Positions 16,538-23,152 of a stretch of DNA of 40,028 nucleotides are shown piece by piece. Below the pieces are notes generated by a model. That model had not been told where the DNA came from and made no database searches. It saw only the letters and a list, made by a program, of their open reading frames with translations. The stretch comes from an uncultured Prevotella sp. (GTDB taxonomy: Bacteria; Bacteroidota; Bacteroidia; Bacteroidales; Bacteroidaceae), in the NCBI GenBank assembly GCA_900543155.1, contig UQQN01000009.1:1-40028 (forward strand), read 5' to 3'. Each line of letters starts with the position of its first letter. The stretch's first letter is position 1. Both the position numbers and the translations under genes were made by a program.

Positions 16538-16815
16538 GATTTAGGTGATTTGTTATTCAACACAAATTTATAGAGTAACCAAGCTCCTATAGCGCTTCCC
16601 AACATGCTTGCCACACTAATCAACAAAGCCTGTGCGCCATAGCTCCAAAGGTTGTTAACAATGCTACGGTTTTGTCCTACCGACACGCCCAACACAAAGA
16701 GCATACACCAAATGGTAAAACTAATAGTATGGTTAATGTATTGCAGTTTGCGCCATCGTCTTAAGCCGAAGCCTGCCACAACGCCACAAACAATAATTAA
16801 AATTATCGAAAACAT
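16534..16815 (-). CDS. LysO-family exporter, N-terminal subunit
   Basis: A 93-residue membrane protein with three predicted helices: MFSIILIIVCGVVAGFGLRR, HTISFTIWCMLFVLGVSVGQ and ALLISVASMLGSAIGAWLLY. The LFVLGVSVGQN segment is mirrored in the partner subunit (FQVGISVGCSDN), consistent with the internal duplication of the LysO fold. It overlaps the partner gene by 4 bp. The promoter at 16847-16877 lies 32 bp upstream and sits in the first unit of a tandem repeat array. Confidence 0.83.
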   Translation of the reverse strand: MFSIILIIVCGVVAGFGLRRWRKLQYINHTISFTIWCMLFVLGVSVGQNRSIVNNLWSYGAQALLISVASMLGSAIGAWLLYKFVLNNKSPKS

Positions 16816-16844
16816 AAATGTTAAGTTGGTCTTTTGATTTTAGG

Positions 16845-17035
16845 TGCAAAGTTAGTGCAAGGCGAGCGCAATACAAAATAAAAGCCGCAGGTTTTTATTT
16901 TTATTGCCGAGCCGCAGCCTAACTTCGCAAAGCAAAGTGGTGCAAGGCGAGCGCAATACAAAATAAAAGCCGTAGGATTTTATTTTTATTGCCGAGCCGC
17001 AGCCTAACTTCGCGAAGCAAAGTAGTACAAGGCGA
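16845..17035 (-). repeat. Promoter-containing tandem repeat array, locus C
   Basis: Two full units and a partial third with an exact 85-bp period: TGCAAGGCGAGCG at 16856 and 16941, and its variant TACAAGGCGAG at 17026. The core GCCGCAGCCTAACTTCGC precedes each outer copy. The spacer has AAAATAAAA paired with TTTTATTTT. The innermost unit carries the lysO promoter; the outer units have only degenerate forms of it. Confidence 0.88.
16847..16877 (-). promoter_or_regulatory. Promoter of the lysO gene pair
   Basis: On the minus strand TTTG (16874-16877), 19 nt, then TAACTTTG (16847-16854). This is the same geometry as the TetR-gene promoter at 3614-3644. Confidence 0.75.
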
Positions 17036-17157
17036 GTCGTTTATTATAATAGGTTACCCCATTATAACAACACAAACTTAGAAATCTGTATACAAATTGA
17101 CTACAAAAAATAACTATTCGTGTGAGTTAAATTTTTGCTTTATTTTTGCTGTGGTGT

Positions 17158-17201
17158 GCCTTCGGTATGATATCGGTATTCCTTCGGAATGAATTCGGAA
17201 T
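17158..17201 (-). repeat. 11-bp tandem repeat array, four units
   Basis: Four consecutive 11-mers on the plus strand: GCCTTCGGTAT (17158), GATATCGGTAT (17169), TCCTTCGGAAT (17180), GAATTCGGAAT (17191). On the minus strand they read ATnCCGAnnnC, the same consensus and period as 4127-4159. It lies upstream of the lysO promoter by about 280 bp. The flanking sequence up to 17285 shows nothing else recognisable. Confidence 0.85.
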
Positions 17202-17285
17202 ATTATTTGCCAAAAAATAAGGGGTGAAAAATGATTTTATGTATAAAATCGCGATACAAATTCGTAGCAAAGGCAGAACGAAAAT

Positions 17286-17350
17286 AGAAATAAGCAGAAT
17301 CCGCCTATGTAGTGGCGAAGTCTGCTTATTTCTGACAATGTCTGTCAATG
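17286..17350. repeat. 13-bp perfect stem followed by three 10-bp repeats
   Basis: AGAAATAAGCAGA (17286-17298) pairs exactly with TCTGCTTATTTCT (17321-17333), with an inner CGCC/GGCG stem. Immediately after come three imperfect 10-mers: TCTGACAATG, TCTGTCAATG, TCAGACAATG (17331-17360, overlapping the arm). It lies downstream of the PepSY-like lipoprotein gene and could terminate its transcript. Confidence 0.65.
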
Positions 17351-17455
17351 TCAGACAATGCGTTTTTGGAATATTGTACTTTTGCAAAAAAAAACTTGAT
17401 ATTCTGCACGTAACTTGCATAAGATTGGCAGAATCTCAGAATTTTTAAAAAGTTA

Positions 17456-18355
17456 TTATATCTGATTTGTAGCAATATAGTATCCCAAGCGATCAGATCT
17501 TGATCCGTCAACAAAAAGATAGTATTCGCCACCTTCGTTTTCAATGAACTTTACTTCTGTATAGTAAAAATTGGGATAGGTGGTGTGTAATGATTCAAGA
17601 ACATTGTTTGGTATCGTCATATCTTGAGATAATGGGTAGCTTGTTTCTTTCCATTCGGTGCCACTTCCAGATTTGCGAAATAAAACCGACTTTATGATTC
17701 CATTGTGTAGGATGAGGTAATTGTCATCGCCCAAGTCGCAGACATAAGCCAGAATTACGGCATCCTTGTAATGCTTTGTAATCCAATCCATGTCGGTAGA
17801 AAGTGGATGTACATAGATATTGGGGATTATATCGTATGTGCATGACTTGAGTACAGTTCCGTCGCTGTTGATAACGAGCGTGTGAACAAGGTTTTTAAGC
17901 GAAGGCGTGTCTTGCAAATAACTCAATAAATAGTATTTGCCATTGATGCAATTTTGTGACACCTCTTCTATTTTTTGAAACTCATTTTCTCTGGCTTCAG
18001 GGTTTACTTTGAGTAATTGTAGTAGCACTTGGTAGGGCAACTGGTCAATGTTAGACAACTTTTGTATTGTGCGGTTCCATACGTTGTCAAGATAAACCAC
18101 AGTGCACTCTTCTCCCTCTTGATTTTCAGTGTATATGTATGTTTCTTGTTGATTGCTCTCACGATCGAAGTCTTCACCACTGTAAACACCTTTAATGGTG
18201 TTGCTTGCGCAGCGATTACGAAAATCTTGGGCTATAGCCTGTGGCAATTTATTGAAGTTGGCAGGTTCCTCGTTTTCGGAGCTGCATGAAGATAACCCCA
18301 ATGTGATAGCTGCAAGCAATGTATACAACAAATGTCTAATTTCTAAAGTTTTCAT
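17456..18355 (-). CDS. Lipoprotein with PepSY-like (BLIP-like) repeats
   Basis: A 299-residue predicted lipoprotein. The signal peptide ends in a lipobox LGLSSC (Cys24), followed by SSENEE, an acidic outer-membrane/surface export signal. The mature part seems to contain repeated units of the Bacteroidetes PepSY-like type: LPQAIAQDFRNRCASNTIKG...TYIYTENQEGEECTVVYLD, then LPYQVLLQLL...EEVSQNCINGKYYLLSYLQ, and a C-terminal IPNNVLESLHTTYPNFYYTE...EYYLFVDGS. These fit the pattern LP..V...(L/F)...YP....(I/V).....G..Y.V. Function is not known. It stands alone, flanked by repeats on both sides. A plausible -7 element (TACTTTTG, minus strand, 18421-18428) is 66 bp upstream. Confidence 0.65.
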   Translation of the reverse strand: MKTLEIRHLLYTLLAAITLGLSSCSSENEEPANFNKLPQAIAQDFRNRCASNTIKGVYSGEDFDRESNQQETYIYTENQEGEECTVVYLDNVWNRTIQKLSNIDQLPYQVLLQLLKVNPEARENEFQKIEEVSQNCINGKYYLLSYLQDTPSLKNLVHTLVINSDGTVLKSCTYDIIPNIYVHPLSTDMDWITKHYKDAVILAYVCDLGDDNYLILHNGIIKSVLFRKSGSGTEWKETSYPLSQDMTIPNNVLESLHTTYPNFYYTEVKFIENEGGEYYLFVDGSRSDRLGYYIATNQI

Positions 18356-18523
18356 ATTGTGTTATTTTTTTGATTTTAACCAAGGGCATTTTGTCCAAGA
18401 TATTCGTTTTTATTTCAATGCAAAAGTAAAAAATTATTTTGAAAGGCGTGTATAAAATGTAAAGAGAAAATGAACTTGTTCATGTATTTATAGTATAGCA
18501 TCAAGCAAGTTTAAAGCAATCGA

Positions 18524-18708
18524 TAAGTAGGTGTTCAAAATATTTTATACTATCAGCATATGCTAATTTCACATTGAAAGCACGTTCTCGGGCGCATCTA
18601 TTTCCTTCGTTCTCAGTCACATAGCCCGCTATGCTCCTTCGTCCGAAGAAAACAGCTGCATCCCGATAACGCACTTTCAATGTAAAAATAATTTCGAACA
18701 CCTACTTA
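18524..18708. repeat. 183-bp imperfect palindrome (MITE-like)
   Basis: The ends TAAGTAGGTGTTC (from 18524) and GAACACCTACTT (to 18707) are inverted repeats. The inner arms CATTGAAAGCACGTTCTCGG and CCGATAACGCACTTTCAATG (about 18573 and 18663) also pair with few mismatches. The centre is CATAGCCCGCTATG (18619-18632). It could fold almost end to end. A 66-codon open frame on the minus strand (18501-18701) spans it, but its sequence is a by-product of the arms and is not called as a gene. Confidence 0.8.
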
Positions 18709-18763
18709 CCATGTGGACCTAATTTTGACCCCCAACTTAGCTTGCACAAATCCTATTTTATTT

Positions 18764-18792
18764 TTTGTTTTAAAATTAAAGCGCTATCTTTG
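18764..18792 (+). promoter_or_regulatory. Candidate promoter of tex
   Basis: TTTG (18764-18767), 17 nt, TATCTTTG (18785-18792). The spacer is a little short, but the -7 element is exact. The start codon at 18858 is 65 nt downstream. Confidence 0.55.
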
Positions 18793-18857
18793 CAATGAGG
18801 GTGTAGGCTTTGCTTACCTCCCCAAACTCTTTAACATCCTATCAACAGTATAGCAAA

Positions 18858-20981
18858 ATGAATATTACCGAAATTATAGCCCGCCAATTAGGTTTGCGCG
18901 AAAAGCAGGTGGAAAGCACCATCAACCTTTTGGAACAGGGCGCAACCATACCCTTTATTAGTCGTTATCGTAAAGAGGCAACGGGTGGACTCAATGAAGT
19001 GCAAGTGGCTCAGGTAAAAGAGCAGAACGATAAACTGAACGAATTAGTGTACCGTCGCGAATATATATTGCAAACCATCGAAGAACAAGGAAAACTGACC
19101 GATGAACTTAAAAAACGCATAGAAGAATGTTGGGATGCCACCTTGCTCGAAGATATTTATTTGCCCTTTAAACCCAAACGCAAAACCAAGGCAGAGGTGG
19201 CTCGCAAAAAGGGACTTGAACCTTTGGCAAACACCTTGTTGCTGCAGCCCTATAAAAAGCCCGAAGAGGTGGCAAAACAGTATGTGAAGGGCGAGGTAAA
19301 GGATGTGGAAGAGGCATTGCAAGGTGCTCGCGACATATTGGCAGAACGCTTTAATGAAGATGAACGCACCCGTCAGGTGGTACGTCGTTCGTTTGAACAC
19401 ACTGCCATGATTCGGTCGAAGGTGGTGAAAAGCAAAGAGGCTGAGGCTGGCAAATTCCGCGATTATTTTGATTGGAGCGAACCCTTAAAGCGTTGCACAT
19501 CGCACCGCTTGTTGGCGATGCGTCGTGGCGAGGCTGAGGGATACTTGCGCGTAAGCATTGGTCCGTCGGACGAGGACGATTGCATCAGTCGCGTAGAACG
19601 TCCTTTTGTGAAGGCAGGTTCGCCTGCAGCAGCCCATGTGGCAATGGCTGCAACCGATGCTTACAAGCGTTTGTTGAAACCAAGCATCGAAACAGAATTT
19701 GCCGGCTCGAGCAAGACACGTGCAGACGAAGAGGCAATTCAAGTGTTTGCCAACAACTTAAAACAGTTGTTGCTTACACCGCCATTGGGACAAAAACGCA
19801 TTATGGGCATCGACCCTGGTTTTAGAACAGGGTGTAAAGTGGTGTGTCTTGACGCACAAGGAAACTTGTTGCACAACGAAACCATCTATCCGCATCAGCC
19901 ACAAAACCAATATGCTCGTGCAGGTTTTAAAGTAGCCTCGTTGGTTGAGCAGTATAAGGTAGAAGCCATAGCCATAGGAAATGGTACTGCCGGACGCGAA
20001 ACTGAGGAACTGGTGAAAAGTTTGCATTTAAAAGACGTAGAAATCTTCTTGGTTAGCGAGGATGGAGCTTCGGTATATTCAGCCTCGAAATTGGCACGTG
20101 AGGAATTTCCCGACTATGATGTGACGGTGCGTGGTGCTGTAAGTATAGGTAGACGTTTGGCAGACCCCTTGGCAGAGTTGGTAAAGATAGATCCTAAAGC
20201 CATTGGGGTGGGACAATATCAGCACGACGTAGACCAGACAGAGCTGAAAAAATCGCTCGACTTGACTGTAGAGAGCTGTGTGAACACAGTAGGTGTGAAC
20301 CTTAACACCGCCTCAAAACATTTGCTGACTTATGTGTCGGGCCTCGGACCCGCATTGGCACAAAATATTGTGGATTATCGTGCAGCAAATGGTGCTTTCA
20401 CCTCGAGAAAAGCCTTGCTGAAAGTGCCACGTTTGGGTGCTAAAGCCTTTGAGCAGTGTGCAGGATTCTTGCGCATTCCCAATGCTAAAAATCCACTTGA
20501 TAACACAGCAGTGCATCCTGAGCGTTATGACTTGGTAGAGCGCATGGCAAAGGATGCAGGGTGTGACGTGCCCACACTGATAGCTTCGGCAGAGATGCGT
20601 GCTAAAATAGATTTAAACAAATATTGCACTGCTGAGGTGGGATTGCCCACACTGACAGACATTATGCAAGAATTGGCAAAACCCGGTCGTGACCCACGTG
20701 GCACAGCCAAGGTGTTTAGTTTTGCTGAAAACTTGCACACCATCGACGATTTGCGCGAGGGAATGGAAGTGCCGGGTGTGGTAACAAACATCACAAACTT
20801 TGGTTGTTTTGTAGACATGGGCATTAAGGTGAAGGGTTTGGTGCATGTGTCGCAAATGGCAGACCACTATGTGAAAGATCCTGCTAAGGAGGTAAGCATT
20901 CAGCAACAGGTGTTGGTGCGCGTAATCGAAATAGACGAAGAACGAGGACGTGTGGCACTGAAGTTGGTAAAGAAATTTTAG
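18858..20981 (+). CDS. tex: Tex-family RNA-binding protein
   Basis: A 707-residue cytoplasmic nucleic-acid-binding protein of the Tex/Spt6-like family, thought to act with transcription. An N-terminal helical region (GATIPFISRYRKEATGGLNE is the family signature) is followed by a YqgF/RNase-H-like domain (IMGIDPGFRTGCKVVCLDAQ, around residue 318), helix-hairpin-helix segments (NTASKHLLTYVSGLGPALAQ and ALLKVPRLGAKAFEQCAGFL) and a C-terminal S1 domain (GVVTNITNFGCFVDMGIKVK). The ATG at 18858 is chosen because MNITEIIARQLGLREKQVES matches the usual Tex N-terminus; the in-frame ATG at 18810 adds 16 unrelated residues. First gene of the plus-strand cluster. Confidence 0.95.
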   Translation: MNITEIIARQLGLREKQVESTINLLEQGATIPFISRYRKEATGGLNEVQVAQVKEQNDKLNELVYRREYILQTIEEQGKLTDELKKRIEECWDATLLEDIYLPFKPKRKTKAEVARKKGLEPLANTLLLQPYKKPEEVAKQYVKGEVKDVEEALQGARDILAERFNEDERTRQVVRRSFEHTAMIRSKVVKSKEAEAGKFRDYFDWSEPLKRCTSHRLLAMRRGEAEGYLRVSIGPSDEDDCISRVERPFVKAGSPAAAHVAMAATDAYKRLLKPSIETEFAGSSKTRADEEAIQVFANNLKQLLLTPPLGQKRIMGIDPGFRTGCKVVCLDAQGNLLHNETIYPHQPQNQYARAGFKVASLVEQYKVEAIAIGNGTAGRETEELVKSLHLKDVEIFLVSEDGASVYSASKLAREEFPDYDVTVRGAVSIGRRLADPLAELVKIDPKAIGVGQYQHDVDQTELKKSLDLTVESCVNTVGVNLNTASKHLLTYVSGLGPALAQNIVDYRAANGAFTSRKALLKVPRLGAKAFEQCAGFLRIPNAKNPLDNTAVHPERYDLVERMAKDAGCDVPTLIASAEMRAKIDLNKYCTAEVGLPTLTDIMQELAKPGRDPRGTAKVFSFAENLHTIDDLREGMEVPGVVTNITNFGCFVDMGIKVKGLVHVSQMADHYVKDPAKEVSIQQQVLVRVIEIDEERGRVALKLVKKF

Positions 20982-20984
20982 GTT

Positions 20985-21058
20985 TTAAAAAAGGATGAAA
21001 CTGCTGTCTGAAAAGTTTAGACGACTCCTCAGTTTCATTCTTCAATACCTTTTTAAAA
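20985..21058 (+). terminator. Nested stem-loop between tex and tadA
   Basis: TGAAACTG (from 20996) pairs with CAGTTTCA (about 21031-21038), with GTCT/AGAC inside and AAAAAAGG/CCTTTTT outside. The outer strand ends in a T run followed by A residues. It may end part of the tex transcripts or act as an intercistronic regulator; tadA starts within a few bases of it. Confidence 0.5.
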
Positions 21059-21061
21059 AAT

Positions 21062-21493
21062 ATGACAGACGAAGAATACATGCGTAAGGCTTTAGAACAA
21101 GCTCGCATGGCTTATGATAAAGACGAGGTGCCTGTGGGGGCAGTGGTAGTGTGTCGCGATCACATTATAGCCCGTGCCTACAACCTTACAGAAACACTCA
21201 ACGATGTGACGGCACATGCCGAGATGCAAGCCATTACAGCAGCAGCCGATGCGCTGAATGGTAAGTATTTAGACGTGTGTACGCTCTATGTAACCGTAGA
21301 GCCTTGCGTGATGTGTGCGGGTGCTATTGGTTGGTCGCAAATGGGACGTGTGGTTTATGGGGCTTCAGACCCAAAACGTGGCTATTCTGTGTATGCGCCC
21401 CAAGCCTTACACCCTAAGACGCAGGTAACGAATGGGGTGCTCGAGGAAGATTGTGCACAACTGATGAAAGATTTCTTTAAAAAGAAGCGCTAA
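21062..21493 (+). CDS. tadA: tRNA-specific adenosine-34 deaminase
   Basis: Converts A34 to inosine in the anticodon of tRNA-Arg(ACG). The zinc-site motif HAE (His52, Glu54 in AHAEMQAI) and PCVMC (Cys82, Cys85) are intact. The 143-residue length and NLTETLNDVTAHAEMQAI context fit TadA better than guanine or cytosine deaminases. The yraN gene starts 3 bp after its stop, so the two are probably co-transcribed. Confidence 0.92.
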   Translation: MTDEEYMRKALEQARMAYDKDEVPVGAVVVCRDHIIARAYNLTETLNDVTAHAEMQAITAAADALNGKYLDVCTLYVTVEPCVMCAGAIGWSQMGRVVYGASDPKRGYSVYAPQALHPKTQVTNGVLEEDCAQLMKDFFKKKR

Positions 21494-21496
21494 TCT

Positions 21497-21901
21497 ATGT
21501 CAGAGCACAATGAACTTGGACGTATTGGCGAGAACGAGGCAGCCTATTATTTGGCATTAAAGGGCTACACGCTGTTAGATCGTAATTGGCGTAGAGAAAA
21601 ACTCGAAATAGACATTGTGGCAGAGTGGCACGGCGAAGTAGTATTTGTGGAGGTAAAAACCCGTAGCGATGAGCATTTTGCTTCAGCGGCTGAGGCTGTT
21701 ACTTTGCAAAAAAAACGCAATATCATTGCTGCTGGCAGAGCATACATGGCATACTATAATTTGCACCACAAGGCTTATAGTTTTGACATAATCACAGTGG
21801 TTGGCACCGAACGTCCTTTTAAAATTACGCATCTGCGCCATGCTTACACCGAAGACGAGGTGTGGCAACAAGCACATCATAATCGTCCCTTTGAGGTTTA
21901 G
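21497..21901 (+). CDS. YraN/UPF0102-family nuclease-like protein
   Basis: A 134-residue protein with the YraN fold: GRIGENEAAYYLALKGYTLL at the N-terminus, then the PD-(D/E)xK-like core RREKLEIDIVAEWHGEVVFV with EVKTRS (E-x-K), and a C-terminal FDIITV strand. Structurally this resembles Holliday-junction resolvase-type nucleases; activity is not established for most members. It starts 3 bp after tadA, which argues for coupled expression. Confidence 0.88.
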   Translation: MSEHNELGRIGENEAAYYLALKGYTLLDRNWRREKLEIDIVAEWHGEVVFVEVKTRSDEHFASAAEAVTLQKKRNIIAAGRAYMAYYNLHHKAYSFDIITVVGTERPFKITHLRHAYTEDEVWQQAHHNRPFEV

Positions 21902-21983
21902 GGCTGTAAATGCTTTATTTTGAAGTACCAATGTTTGATTTTCCCTTAATAGGGGATAATCCTTCAAAAAGAAAAAAACTCAC

Positions 21984-22343
21984 ATGGATATAGAAACCGT
22001 ACGCGCCTATTGTTTGCAAAAGCCTTTGGCTACCGAAGATTCAGCCTTTGGACCAGAAGGCATTTTGTTTCGCGTTTACAATAAAATATTTGCCTATCTC
22101 GATTTGGAACGTCCAGACTTGGTGGTGTTGAAATGTAATCCTGATTATGCCATAGAACTGCGCGACCGTTACAATGCCGTGACAGGTGCTTGGCATTGGA
22201 ATAAAAAATATTGGAACGAGGTGCATTTTGACGCAGATGTGCCTGATGAATTGGTGTTAGAACTAATCGATCATTCGCTCGCAGAAGTTCTTAAAAAAAT
22301 GCCCAAAAAACTACAAGCAGAATATGCAGCAATTCAAGAATAA
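21984..22343 (+). CDS. MmcQ/YjbR-family protein
   Basis: A 119-residue single-domain protein of the MmcQ/YjbR type (CyaY-like fold, DNA-binding proposed). It has the typical pattern: METVRAYCLQKP-like start (here MDIETVRAYCLQKP), EDSAFGPEGILFRVYNKIFA, LKCNPDYAIELRDRYNAV, and WHWNKKYWNEVHFD. The 3' end overlaps the birA start by 20 bp. No enzymatic function can be stated. Confidence 0.85.
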   Translation: MDIETVRAYCLQKPLATEDSAFGPEGILFRVYNKIFAYLDLERPDLVVLKCNPDYAIELRDRYNAVTGAWHWNKKYWNEVHFDADVPDELVLELIDHSLAEVLKKMPKKLQAEYAAIQE

Positions 22344-23130
22344 CACATCGCACGCTATAACGCCCCAAAATCCGTTTAGCACATTGCAGTTGCCCGAGAA
22401 TTGGCGTGTTGTGTACATTTCGCAAATAGACTCAACCATGTTGCAACTTAAACGCGCTGAGTATGCAGTTGCAGACGAGACGTGCGTGCTGATGGTGACC
22501 GATTTTCAGACAGCAGGACGTGGACAACGAGGCACATCGTGGGAGGCAGATGCGGGTAGTAATTTGCTATTTGGCTTTACGTTTGTTCCTCATCGCATTA
22601 AAGCCACTCAGCAGTTTGCGCTCTCAGAGGCTTTGGCTTTAGCCGTGTGCGAGGCACTGAGTGAATATGCAGAGGGTTTTACGGTGAAATGGCCCAACGA
22701 TGTGTATTGGCACGATCAAAAAATATGTGGCATGCTGCTCGAACATAGCATTTGTGGTGCCTATATTTGTAACACGCTGACGGGGGTAGGGGTAAACGTG
22801 AATCAACCTGCGTTTAAAAGTGATGCACCTAATCCCATTTCGTTGCAACAAGTTATTGGACATGATGTAGATCGCACGTTGTTGTTGCAAAACATAGTGA
22901 AGATTTTCGATGGGCATTACCAACAGTTACGAAAGTGCAATTTTCAGGCATTGCACACCACATATATGAGTCGGCTTTATCGTAAAACGGGGGTGCATAC
23001 TTATGAAGATACGAATGGGCGCTTTCGAGCCAGCATTGTGGATATATCGCCTTTGGGTATGCTCACCTTACGTAAGATAGATGGTAGTGAACATGTTTAT
23101 GCTTTTAAGGAAGTAAAATTTATTCTCTGA
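22324..23130 (+). CDS. birA: Biotin--[acetyl-CoA-carboxylase] ligase
   Basis: Makes biotinyl-AMP and transfers biotin to the carrier protein of acetyl-CoA carboxylase. Motifs: the adenylate loop GRGQRGTSWEADAGSNLLFG, KWPNDVYWHDQKICGMLLE (WPND, and the K-x-GG-like loop here KICGML), and GVGVNVNQ. The 268-residue length and absence of an N-terminal helix-turn-helix mean it is a catalytic-only (group I) ligase, not a repressor like E. coli BirA. The ATG at 22324 overlaps the previous gene by 20 bp; the next in-frame ATG (22438) would remove part of the catalytic core. Confidence 0.93.
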   Translation: MQQFKNNTSHAITPQNPFSTLQLPENWRVVYISQIDSTMLQLKRAEYAVADETCVLMVTDFQTAGRGQRGTSWEADAGSNLLFGFTFVPHRIKATQQFALSEALALAVCEALSEYAEGFTVKWPNDVYWHDQKICGMLLEHSICGAYICNTLTGVGVNVNQPAFKSDAPNPISLQQVIGHDVDRTLLLQNIVKIFDGHYQQLRKCNFQALHTTYMSRLYRKTGVHTYEDTNGRFRASIVDISPLGMLTLRKIDGSEHVYAFKEVKFIL

Positions 23131-23152
23131 TTTTTAGAACCACCCTTAACTC

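Noticed and set aside
17380..17387. Plus-strand TACTTTTG as a promoter
   Set aside because: No -33 element at the right distance and no gene on that strand downstream; it would only run antisense to the lipoprotein gene.
18501..18701. A 66-codon open frame on the minus strand
   Set aside because: It lies almost wholly inside the 183-bp palindrome, and its sequence is dictated by the inverted arms; no ribosome site or promoter fits.
18711..18750. Possible end of a decayed insertion sequence (GTGGACCTAATTTTGACCCC)
   Set aside because: No partner inverted repeat or transposase remnant within the window.
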